DNA from: Dongia_A sp035695765
GTDB lineage: Bacteria; Pseudomonadota; Alphaproteobacteria; Dongiales; Dongiaceae
Direction of reading: 5' to 3'
NCBI GenBank assembly: GCA_035695765.1
Contig: DASRRI010000134.1
Location: forward strand, 105,086 to 169,085
Length of the DNA stretch: 64,000 nt
Below, piece after piece: positions 34,881 to 43,976 of the stretch. A model generated the notes under the pieces. The model was given only the letters and a program-made list of their open reading frames with translations. It was not told where the DNA came from and made no database searches. How positions within the stretch are numbered: the first letter of the stretch is position 1; the number at the start of each line of letters is the position of its first letter. Position numbers and translations under genes: made by a program.

Positions 34881-36737
34881 ATGACCACCCTCATCACCCA
34901 AGACCGCCAGACTGCGAAGCGGCGTATGCGCATTCCGATCTGGCTGGTGCTGGTCCTGGTGCTAGGTGGCATGACCAGCGTCATGGCGGTGGTGATCGGC
35001 GTGCGCTTCTATGTGGCGGGGCTGGTTTCGACCAACCAGCTGGTGGATGATCTCGGCCGCGCATCGCTCGCGCAATTGACTGAGACCATCGGATCGCAAT
35101 TGCAGCCGGCATCGGACCAGGCAACTTTCCTCGCCGATATCCTGAGCAGTGATCAAGTCGATCCCAGGAGCAATCAGCGGCTCCAGGATTTGCTGCTGGG
35201 CTCGCTCGCCGCTGTGCGGCAGTTGCGCGCGGTCGCCTATGTCAGCCTGGATCATCGCGTGGTATGGGCTGGCCCGAACGACAATGGCCGGGGCTACACC
35301 GCCAAGGTCACACAGATGGCGGACGAGACACAGGTACCGGCGCTGCTCGACGAGGCGCAGCGCCGCCGCAGCCTGTTCTGGTCCAAGCCGATCCTGTTCG
35401 ACTGGTCGACCGGTCCGCTGCTGATCGCGGTCGCGCCGGTGTTCCGCGATACCGAAGTGATCGGCATCATCGGCGCCGCTGTCTCGAGCCGGACGGCGTC
35501 GGACCGGCTGGCGCGCCTTGCGGGTACCAGCGGCCTGGTGCCGTTCGTGCTCACAGCGGAGGGACGCATCCTGATGCATGGCAGCACCGGCACCGACGTG
35601 CCGCCGGGACGAAAATGGTCGGACGGCGCGATCTTGCCGAGCCGCGCGGAATTTCCCGATCCGGTGCTGGCCGCCATGCCATGGCCGCTCGACTTCAACA
35701 GTTTCAACGACGAGCGCAACCGAGCGCCGGACGACTTCGCCGTCGATGGCGTGGAACTGCCAACCGGCAATCATATCCTGATCTACCGGCTCCTGAATGG
35801 CTACGGCCCGGCACCTTGGATCATCGGCTATCATTTGCCGGAAACCTGGTTCGACCGTACCTATGGCACTATTAACCGTGCCATTCCATTCGCGTTGATT
35901 GTGCTGGTGATCGCGCTGGGGCTTGCGTTCTGGCTCGGCCGGTCCATCGCGCGGCCGATGATCATCCTGTCGCAATCGGGCCAGCGCCTGGCGAAGCTCG
36001 ATTTCACGCCGCTCGAGATCAAGTCCAGCCGTATCCGTGAGGTCCAGCGCGCGGTCGAATCGCAACATGCGATGCGCAACGGGCTGCAGTGGCTCAGCAA
36101 CTACATTCCGCGCTCGCTGACGCCGCTTCTGATGAAGAGCGCCGGCGAGCTGATCTCGCGCGAGCGCGACATCGTCGTGCTGTTCACCGATATCGTGGGC
36201 TTCTCGCAGATCGCAGAGGGGCGCGCCGCCGCCAAGGTCGCGGCCCTGCTCAACCGCCACTTCGCCCTGATCGGCACGGTCATCGACCAGGAAGGCGGGA
36301 CGATCGACAAATATATCGGCGATTCCATCATGGCGTTCTGGGGCGCGCCGCTGGATCAGGAGGACCGCGCCGAGCGCGCCGTCCGCGCCGCCCAGCGCAT
36401 CGCGCAGAAACTGCACGCCGACAACGAGCGCCGCGCGCGCAAAGGACTGAAGCCGATCCGCATCCGCATCGGCATTCACAAAGGGCCGGCGCTGGTCGGC
36501 AACATCGGCGCGCCAGGCCGGGTGAACTATACTTTGGTCGGCGACACCGTGAATGTTGCGCAGCGGCTCGAGCAATTCGGGCGCGATATCGATGACGGCG
36601 TAAGCGATGCCGTGATCGCAATCAGCGAAGAACTGGCCCTGGCCTTGCCGCCGGGTGTCGCGCTGATCGATCGCGGAGCGCAGCTTTTCCATGGCCGCAG
36701 CACTGCGATGCGGGTGTTTCAGGTCCCGATGGAATAG
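34881..36737 (+). CDS. Membrane adenylate/guanylate cyclase with periplasmic sensor
   Basis: A 618-residue class III cyclase. A membrane helix (~15-40) is followed by a periplasmic Cache-like sensor (~40-325), a second helix (~330-352), a HAMP-like linker (GRSIARPMIILS), and the catalytic domain (~430-600). Metal Asp residues are visible in VVLFTDIVGFSQ and IGDSIMAFWG; KYIG supplies the adenine-selecting Lys and NYTLVGDTVNVAQRLE is the family signature, so cAMP is the likely product. Start choice is uncertain: the ATG at 34881 has no clear ribosome-binding site, while GAGGAGG lies at 34811-34817 next to an in-frame TTG at 34818. Confidence 0.82.
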   Translation: MTTLITQDRQTAKRRMRIPIWLVLVLVLGGMTSVMAVVIGVRFYVAGLVSTNQLVDDLGRASLAQLTETIGSQLQPASDQATFLADILSSDQVDPRSNQRLQDLLLGSLAAVRQLRAVAYVSLDHRVVWAGPNDNGRGYTAKVTQMADETQVPALLDEAQRRRSLFWSKPILFDWSTGPLLIAVAPVFRDTEVIGIIGAAVSSRTASDRLARLAGTSGLVPFVLTAEGRILMHGSTGTDVPPGRKWSDGAILPSRAEFPDPVLAAMPWPLDFNSFNDERNRAPDDFAVDGVELPTGNHILIYRLLNGYGPAPWIIGYHLPETWFDRTYGTINRAIPFALIVLVIALGLAFWLGRSIARPMIILSQSGQRLAKLDFTPLEIKSSRIREVQRAVESQHAMRNGLQWLSNYIPRSLTPLLMKSAGELISRERDIVVLFTDIVGFSQIAEGRAAAKVAALLNRHFALIGTVIDQEGGTIDKYIGDSIMAFWGAPLDQEDRAERAVRAAQRIAQKLHADNERRARKGLKPIRIRIGIHKGPALVGNIGAPGRVNYTLVGDTVNVAQRLEQFGRDIDDGVSDAVIAISEELALALPPGVALIDRGAQLFHGRSTAMRVFQVPME

Positions 36738-36743
36738 CGCGCC

Positions 36744-37544
36744 CTACGCCTCGACCAGGTCGAGGATGTCGCCCTTGGGGTCGAGGCAGGCGACCAGGGC
36801 CTTGCCGCCATAGCCGCAGCCGCCATCGAGCGTGATGGCGAACGCGCTCATCGCCGGCCCCGCATGCTGGCGATCGAAGCCGCGCACCACTTTCAGGAAT
36901 TCGCCATAGGGGTGATTGAGGGTGGCGAAGCCGGCGCTGCCCCACCACAAGGTATCGCCTTGCGCATCGAGTGGGCGGTCGGGATCAATGCCGGCATGGA
37001 CGAACAGTAGGCCGTAATCGTCGGTGTAGGCGGCGCGGCGCAACTCGGCCATCAGCTGATAATGACCGGGGCGCGCCTGCATCGCGGTGCGCAGGCTGTT
37101 GGTCCAGCGCGTGATGGCAAGAGCGCCTTCGCGGCAGCGGATGATGCCTTCCGCCGGATCGCCGCCATAGGCGGTGATGGTGGTGCCAACGCCCTGCTGC
37201 AGCATCCAGGGCAGCACTTCCTTGGGGTTGGGCGCGAACTGCAGCTGCAGCAGCTTCTGCCACATCACTTCTTGCTGGCCGCGCAGATAGGCGATGTCGA
37301 TGGTGAACATGCGCGGCCGCGCCAGGATCTGCCGGCGGAAGCTCACCAGCTCATCCATCACGCCTTCGACGTCGCTGCCGCGGCCCAGCATGCCGCCGAG
37401 ATAGATCAGGCGGTCGCCGTCCTGGAACTGCTCCGCCACATATCCGTGCAAGGCGCGCAGGCGTGCCATGTCGCCATGTACCGGCGATATCGCCCAGATG
37501 CGCCGCGCGGCGCGCAGGGCGGCGAATTTCTCTTGCTCGGACAT
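36744..37544 (-). CDS. Degenerate calcineurin-like phosphoesterase (pseudo-phosphatase)
   Basis: A 266-residue protein aligning with bacterial PPP-type serine/threonine phosphatases along its length, including LLFVHAGIDPDRPLD (~182) and GGCGYGGKALVACLDP near the end. The catalytic motifs are altered: GDIHG reads SPVHG, GDYVDRG reads GGMLGRG, GNHE reads GQQE and the late VHGHT reads VRGFD. At least four metal or catalytic ligands are therefore lost, and activity is doubtful; a binding or regulatory role is inferred. I use the ATG at 37544, since longer frames run through hairpin DNA. It is the next gene after carD on the same strand, but 200 nt with two strong hairpins separate them. Confidence 0.75.
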   Translation of the reverse strand: MSEQEKFAALRAARRIWAISPVHGDMARLRALHGYVAEQFQDGDRLIYLGGMLGRGSDVEGVMDELVSFRRQILARPRMFTIDIAYLRGQQEVMWQKLLQLQFAPNPKEVLPWMLQQGVGTTITAYGGDPAEGIIRCREGALAITRWTNSLRTAMQARPGHYQLMAELRRAAYTDDYGLLFVHAGIDPDRPLDAQGDTLWWGSAGFATLNHPYGEFLKVVRGFDRQHAGPAMSAFAITLDGGCGYGGKALVACLDPKGDILDLVEA

Positions 37545-37647
37545 TGTGCTTGAAGTTTCCCGGAAGCCGGCAGTTCCGAATCGGATTACGGCTGGACTGT
37601 AGCAAGCGGCCGGTCGCGGCCATAGCGGGGAGTATTCGAAATCCCCC

Positions 37648-37672
37648 GACGGATGGCGGGGAGCCATCCGTC
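37648..37672 (-). repeat. Perfect 10-bp hairpin downstream of carD
   Basis: GACGGATGGC and GCCATCCGTC form a perfect 10-bp stem around a 5-nt loop. A second stem, GGCCTCTC with GAGAGGCC, lies between it and the carD stop (near 37708-37743). Neither has a T tract, so they may be Rho-linked 3-prime structures, mRNA-stabilising hairpins or part of the 5-prime leader of the phosphoesterase gene. Confidence 0.55.
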
Positions 37673-37746
37673 CGGCGGTCGAGACCCGAAGGTCCCGCCA
37701 CTAGGGGGCCTCTCGAGGAGAGAGCTCGGGTAGAGAGAGGCCGTTG

Positions 37747-38295
37747 TTAGGCGGCCACGGCCTTCAGGACTTGATGCAGGCGCTGATGGGCGGACTGCTC
37801 GTCGATGCCGTCGATCGCCGCCAGCTCGCGCACCAGCCGGTCGAGCGCGGCCTGATAGATCTGCCGCTCGCTGTAGGACTGATCGGGCTGGTCCGCATTG
37901 CGGTGCAGGTCGCGCACCACCTCGGCGATCGAAACCGGGTCGCCGGAATTGATCTTGGCCTCATATTCCTGGGCCCGGCGCGACCACATGGCACGCTTCA
38001 CGCGCGAGCGGCCCTTCAGGGTCTGCAGGGCGGCATCCATCACCTTGCGCGACGACAGCTTGCGCAGGCCGGAATTCTTCGCCTTGGCGACCGGCACGCG
38101 CAGGGTCATTCGGTCCTTTTCGAAATGAATAATGATCAGTTGCAGCGAATGACCGGACACGTCCTGGGTCTCAACACCCAGAACCTTGCCGACGCCGTGA
38201 GTCGGGTAAACGACGAAGTCACCCTTCCGGAAGCCGGAATCCTTATCCTTGATATCCTTCACGATGCTCTTCTTCGCCTTCTCAACCACGATCAT
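37747..38295 (-). CDS. CarD-family RNA polymerase-binding regulator
   Basis: A 182-residue CarD/CdnL-type protein. The N-terminal RNAP-interaction domain is recognised by FRKGDFVVYPTHGVGKVLGVE (~20) and by FEKDRMTLRVPVAKAKNSGLR; the C-terminal helical DNA-binding half includes SRRAQEYEAKINSGDP and VRDLHRNA. CarD stabilises open promoter complexes, mainly at rRNA and other growth-linked promoters. The ATG at 38295 with GGAGGTAGG immediately upstream is clearly better than a start 14 codons earlier. A near-consensus promoter lies ~230 nt upstream. Confidence 0.92.
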   Translation of the reverse strand: MIVVEKAKKSIVKDIKDKDSGFRKGDFVVYPTHGVGKVLGVETQDVSGHSLQLIIIHFEKDRMTLRVPVAKAKNSGLRKLSSRKVMDAALQTLKGRSRVKRAMWSRRAQEYEAKINSGDPVSIAEVVRDLHRNADQPDQSYSERQIYQAALDRLVRELAAIDGIDEQSAHQRLHQVLKAVAA

Positions 38296-38530
38296 CCTAC
38301 CTCCGAACAGGCCGCGATCCGTCCTGAAAACCTCCACCTGGAGGCCCCGTTGCCCGGAACTCGATGCGATTCCGGCCGAATTGGGCCCGGTTTCACATAG
38401 CAGCCAAACATCGCTCCCGGATCCTTGTGGATCCAGACTGGCAACACACTATTTGTAGGCTTGGGCAGGCCAAACAAAGCGCTCGGGAAACACATGTTAA
38501 CCAATGCGGGCCGCCAACCAGACCTGCTAA

Positions 38531-38561
38531 ATTATATATCAGAAACGCCCCCTTGGTTCAA
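38531..38561 (-). promoter_or_regulatory. Putative promoter for carD
   Basis: Reading leftward, TTGAAC (38561-38556) is followed after 17 nt by TATATA (38538-38533), overlapping TATAAT (38536-38531). It lies in the 362-nt gene-free stretch between fdxA and carD and points at carD, which would give a 5-prime leader of more than 200 nt. The rest of that stretch shows no gene or recognised riboswitch. Confidence 0.5.
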
Positions 38562-38657
38562 GGAAGGGCAGATATGCAACAGGCGCAGTTAACCTTTCAA
38601 CGGAAACCGGGTTGGTCCCGTTGTGGCCCGCCTCTTGATGTCAAATCCCTGAAAAAG

Positions 38658-38993
38658 TTAGACTTTTCCAGGATTCGGGCTGAAATGTTCGGCGAATTTG
38701 TCGGCCACGCCCTTCCACTGGTCGGCGTCGGCCGGCGCTTCGCCCTTGCGCGTGATGTTCGGCCATTCGGCAGCGTATTGCCGGTTGATCTCCAGCCACT
38801 TTTCCATGCCGCCCTCGCTGTCCGGCAGGATGGCATCGGCGGGACATTCCGGTTCGCAGACACCACAATCAATGCACTCGTCCGGATGGATCACCAGCAT
38901 GTTCTCGCCGACATAGAAGCAATCGACCGGGCACACCTCCACGCAATCCATGTACTTGCACTTGATGCAAGCCTCGGTCACGACATATGCCAT
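38658..38993 (-). CDS. fdxA: 7Fe-8S ferredoxin FdxA
   Basis: A 111-residue FdxA ferredoxin, a cytoplasmic electron carrier. Cluster ligands are Cys9, Cys17 and Cys21 with Cys25 in CIKCKYMDCVEVCPVDC, and the second set DECIDCGVCEPECP (~39-51). The C-terminal ~60 residues (EKWLEINRQYAAEWPNIT) form the tail typical of Azotobacter FdI-like proteins, and the length matches the family. It precedes carD, an arrangement common in Alphaproteobacteria. A CCTGGAAAAG hairpin overlaps its last codons without a clear T tract. Confidence 0.95.
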   Translation of the reverse strand: MAYVVTEACIKCKYMDCVEVCPVDCFYVGENMLVIHPDECIDCGVCEPECPADAILPDSEGGMEKWLEINRQYAAEWPNITRKGEAPADADQWKGVADKFAEHFSPNPGKV

Positions 38994-39116
38994 CGATCTA
39001 CTCCGTCACTTCGCGGTGTGAAATGCTGCGGACCCGCGTTCAATCCGGCGCGGAGTTAGCACAGCATATACAGCCATGCAACAGCACGTCCGCCGCATCA
39101 CCCATGCGCGCTGCCG

Positions 39117-39509
39117 TCAGCGGGGCTCGGTCGATTTCAGCTGCGCAATCCTGCGCCCGTCGCGTTTGGTCGGACGGCCGGCCCCCGGCTCTCGATTCTC
39201 AAATGGCGGCGTTGCCGCGGCTTGTGAAGGGGACGCCGGACGCGGCGGGTCAAAATCCTCATAGAGCATTTGCGCTTCCGAGGCGGGGCCGCGGCGGCTG
39301 CCGAGAGCGACCACCTTGATGACCCGGATATGCGGGCCGAGCGGAAAGGTCAGCACGTCACCCGGCTTCACCGAATAATGCGCCTTCTGGGTCGGCGCGC
39401 CGTTGATGCGCATGCGGCCATCGGTCACCAGCCTGGTCGCGAGCGAGCGCGTCTTCACAAAGCGCGCGAACCACAGCCATTTGTCGAGCCGCAGCGTCTC
39501 GCCCGTCAC
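39117..39509 (-). CDS. S4-domain RNA-binding protein (Hsp15-like)
   Basis: A 130-residue protein with an N-terminal S4 domain (LRLDKWLWFARFVKTRSLA, then GRMRINGAPTQKAHYSVKPGD) and a basic, disordered tail (AGRPTKRDGRRIAQL). Hsp15 binds stalled 50S subunits carrying nascent chains; other S4 proteins bind rRNA. A GTG at 39509, 10 nt after the helicase stop, gives a start right at the S4 domain; longer frames overlap the helicase and read as shadow. It is probably co-transcribed with the helicase, suggesting a shared RNA-related role. Confidence 0.82.
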   Translation of the reverse strand: MTGETLRLDKWLWFARFVKTRSLATRLVTDGRMRINGAPTQKAHYSVKPGDVLTFPLGPHIRVIKVVALGSRRGPASEAQMLYEDFDPPRPASPSQAAATPPFENREPGAGRPTKRDGRRIAQLKSTEPR

Positions 39510-39519
39510 GGCCCCGAGC

Positions 39520-41985
39520 CTAACGCGACGTCTCGCGCAGCCGCGCGAGGACCGAGAAGGGTGAATCGGGATCGGGCGGCGGCACCGGTGCTTCGCGCAT
39601 CGGACGCCGGCGCCGGTAGCTTTCTTCCGCGCGCTTGCCGTCTGCGACGAAACCGAGTTCGCCCAGGAGCGGCCGCACCAGCCCCTGCGGCACTTCGAGC
39701 GCGGCGGCCAGCGCGGCATCCCATTTCAGCGCGCCCTGCGTCGACAGCCGATGGGCGCGCTCCGACAGCCGCTCAAGCCGTTCAAAACTCAGTGCGTGGC
39801 CGTTGATCGCGCGATAACCTGCCGCCGCCAGCAGCCGGTCCGGCACCGGCTCGGGCAGCGTCACCAGATCGCCGGCCAGATCCGGCAAGTGCCGTCCGCT
39901 TTGCGCGTGAATGGCCTGCAGTCGCATCAGGAGATGGCGCGAGGCGCGCCCGCCGAGGGTTGGCAGCCAGACCGTCTCCCGCCCCAGGCGCAGGCCGAGA
40001 GCGCGCAGGCGGCGGCGGTCCTCTTTGCCCAGCTCGGCGATCTGCTGCGCCACTTGCCGGCGCGGCAGGGCCCCAAGCGCCTCCGCCACCTGGTAGGCAA
40101 GGCCGCGCGCATGGGCGGAGAGTTCGGCATTCATCAACGTGAAGAGCGGTCGCAGCCGGCGCTGCAGAATTGCGTCGATCCACGTGCGCAGCCGCTGATC
40201 GATCATGCGCCGGAACCCGCCATCCAGCAGATCGTCGACTTTCAAGTCCAGGCGCGGATGCAGCGGTCCATCACCAGGTCGGAGGCTGGCGACGATCGCG
40301 CGGCGCCACAAGACGTCGCCGGTTTCGCTGAGGCGGAACTGCCCGTCATCATCCTCGGTCAATTGTGCGGCGCGGTCCGCCAGCGCCGGTCCCAGCGCAC
40401 GCCGGGCTGCGGCGAACAGGGGTTTCGCTTCTTCCGCATCGATCCCGGGCAAAGCGAAGAACTGAAGTCCGTTCAGTGTCCCGACCACGTGTCCTTCGAC
40501 GATCACCTCGTCCACGGCGTTCACGGCGGCGAGGACCTCGCTGCCGGATTTCAGACGGCGATGGATGGCCGCGCGGCGGCGATCGACAAAGCGCTGGGTC
40601 AGGGCGGTGTGCAAAGCTTCCGACAGGCGATCCTCGATCTCCTGCGCGCGTGCCTGCCAGTGGCCCGGATCATGGACCCAATCGGCGCGGTTCGCGATGA
40701 AGGACCAGGTGCGCACATGCGCGATGCGCTGCGTCAGCTGATCGATGTCGCCATCGATGCGGTCCAGGCGTGCGATCTGGTCTGCCACCCAGTCGCTCGC
40801 CAGGCGGCCCTTGATCAGGAACCGGTAGAGCTGTGAGAGCAGGCGCACATGCGCGTCGGTCATCAGCTTGCGGAAATCCGGCACTTGGCACACGTCCCAC
40901 AGCAGGGCGACGCGGTCGCGGCCGTGCGCGAGGTCCGCGATCTCCAGATCGCGCGCCATCTGCTGCAACGACTGATGATCCTCCGCTTCCTGCTGGCGGA
41001 TGAGGCCGGGATGCGGCGGGCGCGTCTCCAGGCTGCGCAGCAGCTGGTCGACGGAACGGAAATCGAGATCAGCGCGCCGCCACATGAGATGCGTCAGCGG
41101 ATCGACGCGGTGATTCTCCACCGCATCGACGATCTCGGGGTCCATCGGGCCGACTTCGGCTGTGGTGCCGAAGGTACCATCACTCATGTGCCGGCCGGCG
41201 CGCCCGGCGATCTGGCTGATCTCGGCCTTGGTCAGCGGCCGCGCGACGCGCCCGTCGAACTTGCGCAGTGCTGCGAAACAGACGTGATTGACATCCATAT
41301 TGAGGCCCATGCCAATGGCATCCGTCGCTACCAGGTAGTCGACCTCGCCGGCCTGGTACATCTCCACCTGGGCATTGCGTGTGCGCGGCGACAGCGCGCC
41401 CATCACGATCGCGGTTCCACCGCGCTGGCGCCGGATCAGATCGGCGATGGCATAGACCTCGGCCGCGGAGAAAGCGACGACCGCGCTGCGCGCCGGCAGC
41501 CGCGTGATCTTTTTCGGCCCGGCATAGGTCAGTGTCGAAAAGCGCGGTCGCTGGATGAACTCGGTCTTCGGCACCAGGGCGCGGATCCAGCGGCTGATGG
41601 AGTCGGAGCCCATCACCATGGTCTCGTCGAGGCCGCGCGCATGCAGCAACCGATCGGTGAAGATGTGGCCGCGCTCGGAATCGGCGGCGAGCTGGATCTC
41701 GTCGATCGCGACAAAGGCGACCGGCCGGTCGATCGGCATCGATTCCACCGTGCACACGAAATAGCGCGCACCGGGCGGAATGATCTTTTCTTCGCCGGTC
41801 ACCAGGGCGACCTGGGCGGGCCCTTTTACCTTGACGAGGCGGTCATAATTCTCGCGCGCCAGCAGGCGCAGGGGGAAACCGATCATGCCGGAGCGATGAC
41901 CGATCAACCGCTCCATGGCTAAATGGGTCTTGCCGGTATTGGTGGGGCCGAGAACCGCGGTCAGCCGCGCTTCCGAGTCGCTCAT
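39520..41985 (-). CDS. SUV3-like DExH RNA/DNA helicase
   Basis: An 821-residue superfamily 2 helicase. Walker A GPTNTGKTH is at ~13-21, motif II reads DEIQ (~93), motif III region MGSDSISRW follows (~128), and motif VI QIAGRAGR lies at ~270. This GPTNSGKT/DEIQ pairing is the mark of Suv3-type helicases, known in mitochondrial RNA degradation and also found in alphaproteobacteria with unknown function. The C-terminal half has a KAP/W-type domain common in bacterial homologues. It sits between trmB and the S4 gene, consistent with RNA metabolism. Cytoplasmic. Confidence 0.85.
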   Translation of the reverse strand: MSDSEARLTAVLGPTNTGKTHLAMERLIGHRSGMIGFPLRLLARENYDRLVKVKGPAQVALVTGEEKIIPPGARYFVCTVESMPIDRPVAFVAIDEIQLAADSERGHIFTDRLLHARGLDETMVMGSDSISRWIRALVPKTEFIQRPRFSTLTYAGPKKITRLPARSAVVAFSAAEVYAIADLIRRQRGGTAIVMGALSPRTRNAQVEMYQAGEVDYLVATDAIGMGLNMDVNHVCFAALRKFDGRVARPLTKAEISQIAGRAGRHMSDGTFGTTAEVGPMDPEIVDAVENHRVDPLTHLMWRRADLDFRSVDQLLRSLETRPPHPGLIRQQEAEDHQSLQQMARDLEIADLAHGRDRVALLWDVCQVPDFRKLMTDAHVRLLSQLYRFLIKGRLASDWVADQIARLDRIDGDIDQLTQRIAHVRTWSFIANRADWVHDPGHWQARAQEIEDRLSEALHTALTQRFVDRRRAAIHRRLKSGSEVLAAVNAVDEVIVEGHVVGTLNGLQFFALPGIDAEEAKPLFAAARRALGPALADRAAQLTEDDDGQFRLSETGDVLWRRAIVASLRPGDGPLHPRLDLKVDDLLDGGFRRMIDQRLRTWIDAILQRRLRPLFTLMNAELSAHARGLAYQVAEALGALPRRQVAQQIAELGKEDRRRLRALGLRLGRETVWLPTLGGRASRHLLMRLQAIHAQSGRHLPDLAGDLVTLPEPVPDRLLAAAGYRAINGHALSFERLERLSERAHRLSTQGALKWDAALAAALEVPQGLVRPLLGELGFVADGKRAEESYRRRRPMREAPVPPPDPDSPFSVLARLRETSR

Positions 41986-42050
41986 GATGCTAGAGTCTCG
42001 GGTGGCCGCGGCGACAATTCAAGGTGCGTCAAACGGCGCGCCGTGGTCGG

Positions 42051-42752
42051 TCAAATGCGGATGAAATGCAGGAAGACGGGCTGCCTGCCCTCGCGCAAGG
42101 CCTTGGATTCATAGCGGGTTCCCGGCCAGTCAGGGGTGCGGACGCGCCAGTCAGCCGGTCCTCGGGCGGTCCAGGCAAAGGAAGGGTGCCGGGTCAGGTG
42201 GGCCAGCGCCCAGGTGACATAGGTCGGATCGTCGCTGGCGACCCGGAACTCCGCTCCCGGTTTCATCAGGCGGGCCAGCAGGTCGAGATTGACCGGCTGG
42301 ATGAACCTGCGACCGGCATGGCGGCGCTTCGGCCAGGGATCAGGGAACAGCAGGAACATCCGGTCGAGCGATCCATCGGGCAAGGCGTCGAGCAGATCGC
42401 GCGCATCCTCGGGATAGATCCGGACATTCGAAAGGCCGAGCGACGAGACCTGGGTCAGCAAAGTTGCGATGCCGTTGAGGAAGACTTCGCAGCCGATCAA
42501 GCCGACATCCGGGTTCGCGCGCGCTTGTTCAGCCAGATGCTCGCCGCCACCGAATCCGATCTCCAGCCAGATCCGATCCGGCTTGTGCGGAAACAGCGAT
42601 CGCGGATCGAGCGTGCCCGCTTCCGGCAGTGCAATCGTCACGCCGGGCAGCAGTGTGTCGATCAGGTGCTGCTGTCCCTTGCGCAAGGGACGACCCTTGC
42701 GGCGGCCATAGAAGCGCCGGTCCTCCGGCATCGTCGCGCGATCCGGTTTCAT
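42051..42752 (-). CDS. trmB: tRNA (guanine-N7)-methyltransferase
   Basis: A 233-residue SAM-dependent methylase that makes m7G46 in tRNA. The start RRFYGRRKGRPLRKGQ, the SAM motif WLEIGFGGGEHLAEQA (~64), the acidic DARDLLDALPDGSLDRMFLLFPDPWPK region (motif FPDPWPKRRH at ~145) and AWTARGPADWRVRTPDWPGTRYE at the C terminus are family hallmarks. It follows metK by 21 nt, so substrate supply and methylation are co-transcribed. Confidence 0.96.
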   Translation of the reverse strand: MKPDRATMPEDRRFYGRRKGRPLRKGQQHLIDTLLPGVTIALPEAGTLDPRSLFPHKPDRIWLEIGFGGGEHLAEQARANPDVGLIGCEVFLNGIATLLTQVSSLGLSNVRIYPEDARDLLDALPDGSLDRMFLLFPDPWPKRRHAGRRFIQPVNLDLLARLMKPGAEFRVASDDPTYVTWALAHLTRHPSFAWTARGPADWRVRTPDWPGTRYESKALREGRQPVFLHFIRI

Positions 42753-42773
42753 CGGCGCGAATGGAAATCCCGG

Positions 42774-43943
42774 TTAGTTGAAGGCGGCCTGCAACCCGGC
42801 GACCAGATCCAGCCTCTCCCACGAGAAGCCGCCATCGGCCTCCGGCTCGCGGCCGAAATGGCCATAGGCCGCCGTGCGCGCATAGATCGGCCGGTTGAGC
42901 TTCAGATGGTTGCGGATGCCGCGTGGGCTGAGATCCATCAGATCGGTAAGGGTCCTGATCAGCTTTTCCTCATCGATCTTGCCGGTGCCATAAGTGTTCA
43001 CATAGACCGACAGCGGCTTGGAGACGCCGATCGCGTAGGACAGCTGGATGGTGCATTTGTCGGCCAGCTTCGCACCAACCACGTTCTTCGCAAGATAGCG
43101 CGCGGCATAGGCGGCCGAACGGTCGACCTTGGTTGGATCCTTGCCGGAGAAGGCGCCGCCGCCATGCGGGGCGGCGCCGCCGTAGGTGTCGACGATGATC
43201 TTGCGGCCGGTGAGGCCGGCATCGCCGTCGGGACCGCCGATCACGAACCGGCCGGTCGGGTTCACGTAGAAATCCTGCTCCGGGCACATCCAGCCCTGCG
43301 GCAACACCTGCATCACATAGGGCCGCACGATCTCGCGCACCGCATTCTGGTCGAGGCCTTCGGCGTGCTGCGTGGAGACGACGACGGAGGTCGCCTTCAC
43401 CGGCTTGCCGTTTTCATAAAGCAGAGTGACCTGGCTCTTGGCGTCCGGGCCAAGGCCCTTTTCCTTGCCGGAGCGGCGGGCTTCGGACAGCAGCTTCAGG
43501 ATGCGATGGGCGTAATAGATCGGCGCCGGCATTAAATGCTCGGTCTCGTTCACCGCGTGGCCGAACATGATGCCCTGGTCGCCGGCGCCCTCATCCTTGT
43601 TGCCGGCTGCATCGACGCCCTGCGCGATGTCGGCCGACTGCTGATGCACATAGCAATCGATCTCGGCGTTCTTCCAGTGGAAGCCAGCCTGCTCATAGCC
43701 GATGTCCTTGATCGCCTGGCGCGCCGACTCCTTCATCAGCTCGTGCGTCACGCTCAGCGGCCCGCGCACCTCGCCGGCCATCACGACGCGGTTGGTTGTG
43801 CATAGCGTCTCGACCGCGACCCGCGATTCCGGGTCAGCTGCCAGGAACGCATCGACAATCGAGTCTGAAATGCGATCGCACACCTTGTCGGGATGACCTT
43901 CGGAAACGCTCTCGCTGGTGAACAAATAAGATTTCTTGGACAA
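42774..43943 (-). CDS. metK: S-adenosylmethionine synthetase
   Basis: A 389-residue enzyme making SAM from methionine and ATP. Motifs: SEGHPDKVCD (~14), GAGDQGIMFGHAV (~125), GGAAPHGGGAFSGKDPTKVDRS (~265) with the P-loop-like ATP site. The length is usual for the family (~385). The frame opens with TTG, with AAGGA 9 nt upstream; no in-frame ATG precedes the conserved N terminus, so TTG is the likely start. An intrinsic terminator lies just upstream, separating it from the XRE gene. Confidence 0.96.
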   Translation of the reverse strand: MSKKSYLFTSESVSEGHPDKVCDRISDSIVDAFLAADPESRVAVETLCTTNRVVMAGEVRGPLSVTHELMKESARQAIKDIGYEQAGFHWKNAEIDCYVHQQSADIAQGVDAAGNKDEGAGDQGIMFGHAVNETEHLMPAPIYYAHRILKLLSEARRSGKEKGLGPDAKSQVTLLYENGKPVKATSVVVSTQHAEGLDQNAVREIVRPYVMQVLPQGWMCPEQDFYVNPTGRFVIGGPDGDAGLTGRKIIVDTYGGAAPHGGGAFSGKDPTKVDRSAAYAARYLAKNVVGAKLADKCTIQLSYAIGVSKPLSVYVNTYGTGKIDEEKLIRTLTDLMDLSPRGIRNHLKLNRPIYARTAAYGHFGREPEADGGFSWERLDLVAGLQAAFN

Positions 43944-43976
43944 GGCTCGATCCTTAGACGCTCGTGAGATATCGCG

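Noticed and set aside
34962..36692. 576-codon minus-strand frame
   Set aside because: Antisense to the membrane cyclase, which carries clear catalytic motifs.
42024..43535. 503-codon plus-strand frame over trmB and metK
   Set aside because: Shadow of two highly conserved genes on the other strand.
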